From contig AP025689.1 in assembly GCA_023168345.1 (NCBI GenBank), positions 3,050,001 to 3,114,000 on the forward strand: a DNA stretch of 64,000 nt. Direction: 5' to 3'. Shown here piece after piece: positions 1 to 8,018 of this stretch. The position numbers were made by a program, and so were the translations under genes. Each line of letters opens with the position of its first letter. Position 1 is the stretch's first letter. The DNA comes from Lysinibacillus sp. PLM2 (GTDB lineage Bacteria > Bacillota > Bacilli > Bacillales_A > Planococcaceae). The notes beneath the pieces are model-generated. The model was not told the origin of the DNA. It searched no databases and was given only the letters and a program-made list of their open reading frames with translations.

Positions 1-927
1 ATCAATTTTAACTTTTAAACTGTTGGGACAGAATTTAATAAACTCTTCAACAAAAGAATCAAGATTATTATTATTTAAAATTTCCTCAAAAAATTTCTTA
101 TCTTTTCTTTTATTATCATCAAAGAAAAATTTACTTGCAGCTGTGATAGTCTGAGCACCATTTATAACAGAAATATTCCATCGATTATGGTTATCATTAT
201 ATAAATCTTTTAATTTTAATTCGTCATTTGCCGTTAAATCTAATGTAGATTGATCCGCAATAATTGTAATACCATTGTTTAGAAACCAGAATTCTTCAGG
301 ATTATATTGAAGTGTTTCTATTATTTCTGTTGTTACTTCTAACAAATCCTGCTTTTTGTCCAAACCTATACGTAAATTTTCCTTAAATAGGGAATCACCT
401 ATTTTATTATATAAATTAACAATATCAAACAAGTTTGCTGTAAACACTAAACCTTCTGTCCTTGGTTCTGTTAAAGCGTTTGCTTGTGTAGCTCTAAACC
501 GATCTTGAATTTTTATCTCTAATGTTTCTATCTTGTTGGGTATAGCAATAAATTCATAACTTTCTTTAATATGACGTCCAGTACGTTCATGAAGGTATCT
601 AGCAATTTTAGTCTTTATACTAGACAATTTCTTTTTAAAAAATATATTATTAGGCAGTAAGTATTTTTGTTCAATAGATTCTACAAGAATTAAAAACTCT
701 ATAGAGTCAAATTCAATTCCGTTTAATTCATTTAAAGTTTCACCTTGTTCAACAAACTTTCCGAAATTCTCATTATTACTCGAACTATAAATATCATATA
801 AAAATAACTGCTTTGAATTTTTATCAAAATAAAAATGTTTATTCTCTTCATATTGTGTATTTTCAAAGTTTTTAGCTTCTAAATATAAATTAATAAATTC
901 TTCAATCGAAGAAACATAATCTATCAT
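1..927 (-). CDS. AIPR-family protein (abortive-infection type), C-terminus outside window
   Basis: This open frame starts at an ATG at 927 preceded by a GAGGAGG ribosome site and runs off the left edge, so 309 N-terminal residues are visible. Near residues 213-223 it has the FWFLNNGITII stretch and near 253-261 VINGAQTIT, which together are the hallmark of the AIPR domain (Pfam AIPR, named from abortive phage infection proteins). It starts 27 bases after the FRG-domain gene stops, so the two are probably one transcript. AIPR proteins occur in phage-defence settings, but their biochemical activity is not established from this sequence. The domain call comes from recognised motifs; a role in defence is inference from family and neighbours. 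Confidence 0.8.
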   Translation of the reverse strand, partial: MIDYVSSIEEFINLYLEAKNFENTQYEENKHFYFDKNSKQLFLYDIYSSSNNENFGKFVEQGETLNELNGIEFDSIEFLILVESIEQKYLLPNNIFFKKKLSSIKTKIARYLHERTGRHIKESYEFIAIPNKIETLEIKIQDRFRATQANALTEPRTEGLVFTANLFDIVNLYNKIGDSLFKENLRIGLDKKQDLLEVTTEIIETLQYNPEEFWFLNNGITIIADQSTLDLTANDELKLKDLYNDNHNRWNISVINGAQTITAASKFFFDDNKRKDKKFFEEILNNNNLDSFVEEFIKFCPNSLKVKID

Positions 928-954
928 CTTTGTGCCTCCTCTACATATTGACTG

Positions 955-2070
955 TTATTCTTCAATTATGAAATAGTTAATTGGTGGAGCTTGAATACCA
1001 AATCTATCATTTAGATATTTATGTAGTTTATTAACATACTCATTAAATTGTTTAATTAGTTCCTGTTTTTCTTTTTCATCTATTTTAAATTCTGAATTAT
1101 CTAACGCTAATTTATAATAATTTTTAAACAGGTTCACTGGTTCAAAAATAGAATCAAAGTTCTTTACTTTATCAATCCCATCATTTTGTAAACCGGAAAT
1201 AAATTTATTTATCCGATATTCACATTCCATTTCCAAATCATTAATTAAAAGTCTTATTTCATTCGCATAAGAAAACTGCAACGCATTTATATTTTTTATT
1301 TTATCCAAAATGTTATCTACGTTATTTGTCATCTCTGGATACATAGACCCCATGTTTATGTTAAACATGCTTGAGAGCTCTCTTCTAATTTTCCCCTTTA
1401 AAGATGGACAAATTTCAAGTTTAGTTTTTATGCGTTCTGGTAAAGAAAAGGCTTTATTTCCATAAAAGAGAATAAATGCACCTTGCTGAGCAATAATTCT
1501 ATCATTTTGAGATGTATGATCTAATAACTTATATGTATTAGAAAAAAGCTTCTCATTTCTTAATGGAGAGTTGTCCAATAATAAATTTTCATAAATATCA
1601 TGCACACTTGATGATGCTGGTGAGTACATTTTTGGTATGTTAAATAGATATACCACGCCGTGCTTATCATCATAAGCAGTTACTTTTTCTGTATAATGAG
1701 GAGTAACTGCAAAAAATAATGCCACTAAAGCATTGTAAGTGACATCTAATAACCTACTTGGAAATCCTCCATGTTGCGCTTCAATAGCAGTTTCAAAATA
1801 AGAGTTATTTACTGCATATTTCCTTGCGGACATTGTGTTTAGAATATTAATTTCAATATTTTTTTCAATATCTAAATTAAAATTTCTAAAAATATTAGGC
1901 TGGCAAGCAGTCTCTTTGAAATCTCGAGCCTCTCCTCTATAAACCAAAATACTCGAATTACCCATTTTCGATTTCAAATTAAAAATTTTAGAGATATATG
2001 CAGCTATCGCAGAATCCATATTCTCTACGTCTTTCTCTGTCAAAGACATTTCTTGCTGTGTCAGTTGCAT
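955..2070 (-). CDS. FRG-domain protein
   Basis: The protein has 371 residues when started at the ATG at 2070, which has an AAAAAGGA site nine bases upstream; the ATG three codons earlier lies directly against that site. VYRGE at residues 43-47 and AQHGGFPSRLLD at about 98-109, followed by a hydrophobic NALVALFFA segment, match the FRG domain, named for its conserved Phe/Tyr-Arg-Gly. The remaining ~240 residues are charged, helical-looking and not recognised. FRG proteins are frequent in defence islands and their activity is poorly defined. The gene lies directly upstream of the AIPR gene in the same direction, which suggests a two-gene unit. I see no membrane segment or signal peptide. Confidence 0.8.
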   Translation of the reverse strand: MQLTQQEMSLTEKDVENMDSAIAAYISKIFNLKSKMGNSSILVYRGEARDFKETACQPNIFRNFNLDIEKNIEINILNTMSARKYAVNNSYFETAIEAQHGGFPSRLLDVTYNALVALFFAVTPHYTEKVTAYDDKHGVVYLFNIPKMYSPASSSVHDIYENLLLDNSPLRNEKLFSNTYKLLDHTSQNDRIIAQQGAFILFYGNKAFSLPERIKTKLEICPSLKGKIRRELSSMFNINMGSMYPEMTNNVDNILDKIKNINALQFSYANEIRLLINDLEMECEYRINKFISGLQNDGIDKVKNFDSIFEPVNLFKNYYKLALDNSEFKIDEKEKQELIKQFNEYVNKLHKYLNDRFGIQAPPINYFIIEE

Positions 2071-2249
2071 AATATTCATTCCTTTTTCTATATCTATAAA
2101 TTTAAACTAGTATATAAATTAGTTTGTGTTAGTATTCTTTGAACATAACATATTACCACTTAATTAATATTATATAGTAAATTCCCTATATATGGATGAA
2201 TATATTTTTAGTTTGCTAGGTTAGTTATAGACAATTTTCATTAATAATA

Positions 2250-2282
2250 AAAAGCCGCTTAAATTTAAGCGACTAATAAAAG
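2250..2282 (-). terminator. Rho-independent terminator after the DUF3883 half-gene
   Basis: On the minus strand, GTCGCTTAAA pairs with TTTAAGCGGC with almost no loop, followed by TTTTTATTATT. It lies eight bases after the DUF3883 stop codon, so the FRG-AIPR pair downstream probably has its own promoter in 2080-2250. Confidence 0.6.
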
Positions 2283-2289
2283 CTAATAA

Positions 2290-2958
2290 TTAAATAAATA
2301 CTTTATATTGCGTAGGTTTTAAATTTACTTTCTCAGCTATATTTCCCTCTAATATATAGAACTTCCCACTTTTTGTATTCGAATCATAATCATAGACTCT
2401 ATATAACACATAGTTATCGATATGGACCTGGGAAAAAGCCAATTCGTTAGAAGTTAAAATAAATGGTGTTTTTATTCCTCCAGAAGTTGTCTTTACCTCT
2501 ATAAATAATATTTCCCCGTTAGATGAATAGGCCTGAATATCATAGCCTGCTCCATCTCCTTCTACGACTGAAGTATGAATCACCTTTGAAGCTAAATCCG
2601 CGCGCCCTAAAGTGATTAATTGTGACTTAATATGTTCTAAGACTAGCAACTCTCCATCTAAACCAATCTTCTTATTTCTTTCGTTATTTTCAGCAAAGTC
2701 AATTTGTCGAGCGAAAAATTGGTTAGTTGGTATACCCTTTTGTTTCATTTGTTTATTATCTCTTTCTGGTTTTTCAGTTTGGTATAAACTTCTACTAGCC
2801 CTATTTTCCCTTTTAACTTCGGTCAACTCCAATCCCATTCCCGTTAACATTTCCAGTGGGGGGACTTCCCAGTCTAATATTTGCCACTTAAAATAGACCG
2901 GTGCTTCTTTTTCTTCATCATGAAGAATATATGCTAACTTCCCTTGTATTTCGCAAGT
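2290..2958 (-). pseudogene. 3' half of an IS-split gene: DUF3883-like C-terminal part
   Basis: The open frame is continuous from the insertion-sequence edge (about 2958) to the stop at 2290. The internal ATG at 2850 is unlikely to be the native start because recognisable coding sequence (YFKWQILDWE) lies upstream of it. The C-terminal part has GDGAGYDIQAY and EILFIEVKTTSGG, a PD-(D/E)XK-like core typical of DUF3883 domains. The 5' half of the gene sits on the other side of the IS21 element (5387-5781). Proteins joining a DUF3427-like and a DUF3883 domain are known from restriction-like contexts. As the locus stands, no full-length product can be made. The exact joint is not resolved, because I could not find a clear target duplication. 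Confidence 0.7.
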
Positions 2959-2961
2959 GAA

Positions 2962-2996
2962 AATTGAGCCATTTATTAATTAAAAACTGAGCCACT
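2962..2996. repeat. IS21 left terminal repeats
   Basis: Two direct copies of a TGAGCCA core (2965-2971 and 2988-2994), each with an A-rich stretch before it, sit just outside the istB stop codon. They match the inverted pair at the other end and are the likely IstA binding sites. Confidence 0.7.
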
Positions 2997-3748
2997 TAAA
3001 GCTGACTATTTTCTAGCCATTCTTTTGTATCTAATATTCGATAAGATGGGCCGACCATGTCAACCATATAGGCTCTATGTGTTAGTCGATCTGTTAAAGC
3101 TGCTGTTAAAACTGGATCATGAAATATTTCTTCCCATCGATCAAATGATAAATTACTCGTAACGATGGTGGATGCTCGTCCTGCCCGAAGGGAAAGATGA
3201 GTAAATAATAACTCGGCTCCTTCTTTATCAAAGGAGATATAACCTAATTCATCAATGATTACTAAATCATATTTTTCAAACTTCAGTTCAAATGAACGTA
3301 ACGTTCTTTCAGAACGGCTCTCTTTTAATTGGTTTACTAGAGATGATACCGTTGTGAAAAATACTTTATATCCTGACAAACAAGCTTCAATTCCTAAACC
3401 TATTGCTATATGGGTTTTACCTGTTCCAGGTGAGCCAATTAATAGGACATTTTGTTTTTCTTGAATGAAATCTAATTTCTTTAATTGTGGGAGGCGAGAG
3501 GCCGCATTTTGCGGTAATCTCTCAGTCTCTAATTCAGTTAATAGTTTCTTTTCAGGGAAATTTGCTGAACGAATCCGATTCGCTTTTGCTCGTACTTCTC
3601 GATCTTGCATCTCTTGTACCAGTGCATGATATAAAAAATCCTCTGCTGTCTGATGTTGTTTCCACATATCATCTTCTTGAATAAATGCCCGAATACTTGG
3701 TAATCGAAGTTCTTTACACATTTCAATCATTTCTTGTCTCTTATCCAT
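2996..3748 (-). CDS. istB: IS21-family ATP-binding helper protein IstB
   Basis: A 250-residue AAA+ ATPase that assists IstA in target selection and strand transfer. GSPGTGKTHIAIG near residue 104 is the Walker A motif and YDLVIIDELGY near residue 159 is Walker B. Length is normal for IstB, which resembles DnaC. Its ATG overlaps the last base of the istA stop, so the two are translationally coupled. The stop codon lies two bases inside the left-end repeat. It appears intact. Confidence 0.93.
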   Translation of the reverse strand: MDKRQEMIEMCKELRLPSIRAFIQEDDMWKQHQTAEDFLYHALVQEMQDREVRAKANRIRSANFPEKKLLTELETERLPQNAASRLPQLKKLDFIQEKQNVLLIGSPGTGKTHIAIGLGIEACLSGYKVFFTTVSSLVNQLKESRSERTLRSFELKFEKYDLVIIDELGYISFDKEGAELLFTHLSLRAGRASTIVTSNLSFDRWEEIFHDPVLTAALTDRLTHRAYMVDMVGPSYRILDTKEWLENSQL

Positions 3749-5301
3749 TAATGAAGCACCCCTGTCTTTTTCGTTTCAAATAATGCTGTAATGGCTGAAA
3801 GATTTTCGAGAGATTGGGTGGTGACCTCATTTTTGGAATGTACAGTTTTATGAACGTGTTCGCCTTGACTAGCTAAGAAAATAATCTTATCTGTTGATAT
3901 TTGAACCATAGGGTTCTTCTTAAGTTGTTCAATCGCTGCTAAGACTTTTTCTAGATTGTTATGTTCTTTTAAATAAATAAGTAACTCTAGAAAATCTCGC
4001 TCATTTCCAATATAATAATCTTTGTATAAATTTTTTATTTTTGTTGGTGCTTGACTCAAACATTCACTTTGAGCCAATGCACCTTTTTTCTTTTCAAATG
4101 TACGTAAGTAATGATAAATATCCATAATCCATTGATGGATCTGCCAACTTCGTTTATGTGTCGCGATACAGGCATTTTCACTAAAAATAAGAATTTTTTC
4201 CGCACTCGCTTTTACTTTCACCCATTCTCCAACATGTCCTTCAGGAACAGAATAACGATTTTGTCTATAAGTAATCGTACTATATTTGTCCACTCTAAAT
4301 TCAAACAACTCAGAGGCATCAAATGGAATAATATTTGCGCTTACTTGCCTAGCTGTACGTTCTTCTTGCATTAATTCATGATGCGTTTGTCTTTTCTTAT
4401 AATGCTTACGAGAGTTTAATTTCATGATGATTTCTGTTAGATAAGCCTGAGCTTCTTCTAAGCTTGCAAACGTATCTCGATGGGCAAATGCCTTACGACG
4501 GATGTATTCTACACTCCGCTCCACATGCCCCTTCTGATTTCCTTTTCTTGGTTCACATAGTCGTATTTTAAAATGATAATGCATCGATAGATTTTTCATA
4601 CCATCAGTAATCTCTCGTTCAGTCCCAATAAAGTTCTTTACGACTGTCCGCATATTATCGTACGTAAAAACCTCTGGTACAAAGCCTAAATAGTTAATAC
4701 ATTTCACATGAGCATCTTGAACACACACCATTGTTTCAGATTCATATAAATATGCAATTCTATCATTACTATATGGTAGGGTAAAGACTGCCATTGAAAG
4801 AGACCGTAGGGATTGGTCTATAACTAATTTTACTTCTCCCCAGTCAAATTCAATCTCATGACCAGCAGTTGCCTTTTGACGAATAAAGACTTCTTTTTGA
4901 CGTTTCTCCTCACTATTCACAAAGTTTCTAACAGTGGTATAACTAATTTCAAAACCTTCATCTAATAATTTTTCATGAATATCAATCATTTTCAGTTGTT
5001 GCTTATGCATTTGATGTTGCCGTTTATATTCATTATCTTTTAACATTTTCCGAATGCGTTTCATCACTGTAGGTGTTAAAGCTCGTTTATTTCCTTTGCG
5101 TTTTTTATACGACGGAGGCGTTACATAATTATCTGTAATAGGTAATTCACGAATATCTTTTCTTCTTTTTTCAAGATCCTCTTGTATATACTTTTTTACA
5201 GTATTACGAGAAATTCCAAGCTCCTTCGCAATTTGACGTTGACTCTTACTTTCTTGATGAAAGGCAAGTAGCACTTTTTGTTTCTTCTCCAATGAAATCA
5301 C
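3748..5301 (-). CDS. istA: IS21-family transposase IstA
   Basis: A 517-residue DDE transposase. The N-terminus carries a resolvase-like helix-turn-helix (QRQIAKELGISRNTVKKY, about residues 18-35). The DDE core is visible as EFDWGE, FTYDNMRT and GHVERSVEY, giving the two Asp and the Glu. A Mu-transposase-type C-terminal domain (YSVPEGHVGEWVKV) follows. Length fits the family. No frameshift is seen, so the element may still be active. Confidence 0.94.
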   Translation of the reverse strand: MISLEKKQKVLLAFHQESKSQRQIAKELGISRNTVKKYIQEDLEKRRKDIRELPITDNYVTPPSYKKRKGNKRALTPTVMKRIRKMLKDNEYKRQHQMHKQQLKMIDIHEKLLDEGFEISYTTVRNFVNSEEKRQKEVFIRQKATAGHEIEFDWGEVKLVIDQSLRSLSMAVFTLPYSNDRIAYLYESETMVCVQDAHVKCINYLGFVPEVFTYDNMRTVVKNFIGTEREITDGMKNLSMHYHFKIRLCEPRKGNQKGHVERSVEYIRRKAFAHRDTFASLEEAQAYLTEIIMKLNSRKHYKKRQTHHELMQEERTARQVSANIIPFDASELFEFRVDKYSTITYRQNRYSVPEGHVGEWVKVKASAEKILIFSENACIATHKRSWQIHQWIMDIYHYLRTFEKKKGALAQSECLSQAPTKIKNLYKDYYIGNERDFLELLIYLKEHNNLEKVLAAIEQLKKNPMVQISTDKIIFLASQGEHVHKTVHSKNEVTTQSLENLSAITALFETKKTGVLH

Positions 5302-5348
5302 CTCTATACGCTCCTAACTCTATGAAGTTAGGATTATTTTCATATAAA

Positions 5349-5384
5349 AGTGGCTCACTTTTCAACTGCGATGGTGGCTCAGTT
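5349..5384. repeat. IS21 right terminal repeats
   Basis: Two TGGCTCA motifs (5351-5357 and 5375-5381) are the inverse of the left-end TGAGCCA pair with nearly the same spacing. The native gene frame reads through the outer motif before hitting a stop inside the element. Confidence 0.7.
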
Positions 5385-5386
5385 TT

Positions 5387-5781
5387 AGCTTATCAAATAC
5401 ATTCCCTAAATACGTAAAAGGTTCTGTCTTCTTAGTCTGTGGATTCGTCTTTCTTGTTCTAAGAAACAAGTAGATATTATTTTTTAAATGGTCATGATTA
5501 ATTAAATTTTTTATCACTAAATCCTCAAATGTTTGCCTCGGTTGTGACTGCCATGTCAAGATACCATCTTCAGTTATTTCTTCGTCAAAGGCATGACCCA
5601 ATTTTGATTGACCAAAGGTTACAAAAAATACATAATCCCCTTCTCTATTAGGTATTTTCACTATCCCATGAATTCCCCATGTTCCTGAACCCGTTGAAAA
5701 GTTGCTAAAGGGATCAAAGATATCATGAACATCCTTCCTATTATATTGTTTGTAAAGTTCTAATTTAAGATTATTTTCCAT
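5387..5781 (-). pseudogene. 5' half of the IS-split gene: DUF3427-like N-terminal part
   Basis: About 132 native residues from an ATG at 5781 (AAGGAAG about ten bases upstream) run into the IS21 right end; the frame then continues a few codons inside the element to a stop at 5362. LYKQYNRKDVHDIF, GTWGIHGIV, FVTFGQ and LTWQSQP resemble the DUF3427-like module, a ligand- or DNA-sensing type domain found with helicases and nucleases. The rest of the gene is at 2290-2958. The gene lies 105 bases after a BglII-like endonuclease gene in the same direction. The assignment rests on motif memory, not on a search. Confidence 0.65.
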
Positions 5782-5886
5782 CTAACTAATCTTCCTTCTT
5801 TTATTTAAAACTTTTATCATTCCTATTAATATATACTCAATAAATATTCTTGCATGTTAGATATATCGCATTCTACTATTTACAGA

Positions 5887-6495
5887 TTAAAGGTACTCTA
5901 CTTCCTTAGTTTGATTATTAATTTTGAATGTTTCTGGCGGTTCCAAGCCGATAATAACCAATGGTACAGTAAGAATATTTCTAAATGGATCAAGATACTG
6001 TAGATACTTTTCATAACTACCGATAGTATTATCAAAATTTCCCGCCTTTTTCATTGAATCTGTTGCAGTTACCAAGACACCAGCCTTTGTTTGAATTGCT
6101 TTTTCAACGTGATTCAACTCACTTGCTAATACGGGTTTAATTAAGTTCCATGCAACAGCCTCACCATGATTAAATGCCACTTCAACTGATATATCCCTTT
6201 TAGCAAAATCTAGTGTCCACCAACGGTTTTTCCCTTTTGGTCTATATTTTGAGTCATTAAATATTGGACTTTGACGATTCCATCCCATTTCTATCAATCT
6301 ATCTTCAATTAAATCATTTATTGAATCGGAAATACTTTTTTTAGATGTACGATTATTATTTTTATAATGATTGATTAAATCATCATCTGTTATACTGACT
6401 ATTGCTGTTTGGATTTCTTTCCAAAGTTCATTGAACTCTTCATCAAATAGAAACAATTCTTCTCCATATCGAAATGAATGTAATTTATATTGCAA
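5887..6495 (-). CDS. BglII/BstYI-like restriction endonuclease homologue
   Basis: The 202-residue protein starts at a TTG (6495) with a GAGGTGG site about nine bases upstream. LDFAKRDISVEVAF at residues 95-108 aligns with the BglII active-site strand. Asp96 and Glu105 sit where BglII has Asp84 and Glu93, but Ala107 replaces the expected Gln95. The C-terminal VPLVIIGLE also resembles BglII. BglII-type enzymes cut GATC-containing sites as dimers. The altered third residue may mean reduced activity or another catalytic solution. No methyltransferase lies next to it; the nearest are 1.5-3 kb away in a separate cassette. Family assignment is from remembered sequence similarity. Confidence 0.68.
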   Translation of the reverse strand: MQYKLHSFRYGEELFLFDEEFNELWKEIQTAIVSITDDDLINHYKNNNRTSKKSISDSINDLIEDRLIEMGWNRQSPIFNDSKYRPKGKNRWWTLDFAKRDISVEVAFNHGEAVAWNLIKPVLASELNHVEKAIQTKAGVLVTATDSMKKAGNFDNTIGSYEKYLQYLDPFRNILTVPLVIIGLEPPETFKINNQTKEVEYL

Positions 6496-6996
6496 ATCTT
6501 ATGCCACCTCTAATCATTTATCGGATATAAAAAGTTTACTACTTTAAGTATTATTTTCTTATAAGTTTCAATTTTTGAATTCCAGCCATATTAATTTACT
6601 TTCGGCTTATAAAACAGGAAATCGGCAACTATTTATGCCTTAATTTCCTCCATTTAATCATATTATTGTTAATTACCTTATCATAGAAATAAAAAGTACT
6701 AGCATTTTGGGGATGTTATATGTTATAAAATTGAATATTTTTACTAGGAGGCAAATAAATAATCGTTACAGAAACGCAATGCAAAAGTAGCTTACATTGT
6801 TCCTAGTTTCCAAGGAACCTTGGAGCAAGGAATACACCCTTTTAATCATACCATCCTTAAACAAATTTAAGTATATAATCTTATTTCAGTTAAATTCACC
6901 CGGTAATTTATACTAAATTACTTAAAGGAAGTGCAGGAAAATTTATCCACAGTGTAGAAGTTGTATAAGGACAACTATGCGAAAGGGTGATTTTTC
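6496..6996. other. Intergenic region between divergent nuclease-like genes
   Basis: About 500 bases without a convincing gene. The stretch 6763-6862 is open and reads as protein-like (NAKVAYIVPSFQG) behind an AGGAGG at 6747, but it lacks a normal start and may be a remnant. A TTATCCACA nonamer at 6943-6951 and a hairpin at 6959-6976 lie close to the downstream gene. Promoters for both flanking genes should be here, but I could not define them with confidence. Confidence 0.4.
6959..6976. promoter_or_regulatory. Perfect inverted repeat ahead of the nuclease-like gene
   Basis: AGTTGT, six bases, then ACAACT, located five bases before the AAAGGGTGA ribosome site of the next gene. Its position would suit an operator or an RNA hairpin that limits translation. 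No regulator is assigned. Confidence 0.35.
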
Positions 6997-7977
6997 TTGG
7001 GAAAAAATTTTCAAATTATTTTTGATGATATTCAAGAAGGAATATGGTTTCAAGGGTTAAACGATGACTTTAAGGAATCAGAACTTATAAGTATTGCAGA
7101 AGGTCGTAAAGCCTACCCTGAAATTGAGAAAACATTAAAATATGATAGGCCTGATATTATACTAGCTGATAATGGAGTACCAATTTTAGTGATTGAAAGA
7201 ACAGTGGAAGTTCCAAGTGGTCATAACGTAGGGCAAAGGTTTGGTAGGATTGCTGCAGCAGCTGAAGAAGGGATACCAAGTATTTATCTCTTTCCATATG
7301 TAGCTTTTAAACACGGTGGAGCTACAAAAGGGCCACGATATGTTAATCTTAGACTTTTTAATGCATTTGAAATTATGGAAAATGAATTGGAAGGAGCTAT
7401 AACAACAATAAATTGGCCAGTTGATCAGGGCTATGAGGTTATAAAAAGTCCTGAAAAGGATGTTCGTATTAAAGAATATTTAAATTTATTTTTAGAATTG
7501 TATTATGATAAAGTACCAGATATTAATGAAGCAATAAAAAACTCTGGCTTCCATAAACGAGAAATAAGCGAAAGAAATATTTTTGCATTAACAAAAGTAA
7601 AAAGAAAAAAAGTTTATGATGGTCCCCCATCTTCTGTAAACATAGTCCCTGTAGAGAGACTACATAAGTCACCATTAGCAAGAAAATATGGCTTAAAATT
7701 TAATGAGGATATTTCAAAATTCGATGAATTAGTGATTTATAAAATTGGCATGACATATGTAAGGTCAGACCCCTATACTGGAACAGCAATGCTTTATAGA
7801 CACTTATATATAGAAGGTTATGATGAATGCAAAAGAGGACTTTACCTTTTGATTCCTGACATAAGTATTGCTGATTGGAAAGCAGTCGATGAAAACCGAA
7901 AAGATGTTAGATTATATTCAGAAGTAGCAGATGGAATACTATTAAAAGATGGATACATTTCATTCATAAATTACTAA
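6997..7977 (+). CDS. Uncharacterised nuclease-like protein
   Basis: A 326-residue protein starting at a TTG with AAAGGGTGA seven bases upstream. Residues 51-68 (RPDIIL ... ILVIERT) look like the central strands of a PD-(D/E)XK nuclease. The expected lysine is not in its usual place: the Glu is followed by Arg-Thr. GHNVGQRF (residues 75-82) and the FPYVAFKHG segment look like conserved family motifs I cannot name. The gene converges on the methyltransferase cassette and shares a terminator with it, so it may belong to the same restriction-modification locus. The function is open. Confidence 0.55.
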   Translation: MGKNFQIIFDDIQEGIWFQGLNDDFKESELISIAEGRKAYPEIEKTLKYDRPDIILADNGVPILVIERTVEVPSGHNVGQRFGRIAAAAEEGIPSIYLFPYVAFKHGGATKGPRYVNLRLFNAFEIMENELEGAITTINWPVDQGYEVIKSPEKDVRIKEYLNLFLELYYDKVPDINEAIKNSGFHKREISERNIFALTKVKRKKVYDGPPSSVNIVPVERLHKSPLARKYGLKFNEDISKFDELVIYKIGMTYVRSDPYTGTAMLYRHLYIEGYDECKRGLYLLIPDISIADWKAVDENRKDVRLYSEVADGILLKDGYISFINY

Positions 7978-7985
7978 GTATAAAA

Positions 7986-8014
7986 AACGGTGAGAATATT
8001 CCCACCGTTTTTTT
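7986..8014. terminator. Bidirectional terminator between convergent genes
   Basis: AAAAAACGGTG and CACCGTTTTTTTT form a stem flanked by A and T runs on both sides. It lies between the stop codons at 7977 and 8019 and can serve either strand. Confidence 0.8.
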
Positions 8015-8018
8015 TATA

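Larger units (their letters stand above)
2959..5386 (-). mobile_element. IS21-family insertion sequence
   Basis: The element is about 2.43 kb and carries istA and istB in the usual order, overlapping by one base. Each end holds two TGAGCCA motifs spaced 23-24 bases apart (2965 and 2988 on the left; 5351 and 5375, inverted, on the right). This is the multiple-terminal-repeat layout of IS21 elements. The outer borders given are approximate because no convincing target-site duplication was seen. Insertion separated two halves of a DUF3427/DUF3883 gene. Both transposition genes look intact. Confidence 0.85.

Noticed and set aside
6943..6951. TTATCCACA, a perfect DnaA-box sequence
   Set aside because: A single copy without an AT-rich unwinding region or neighbouring boxes; expected by chance in an AT-rich genome.
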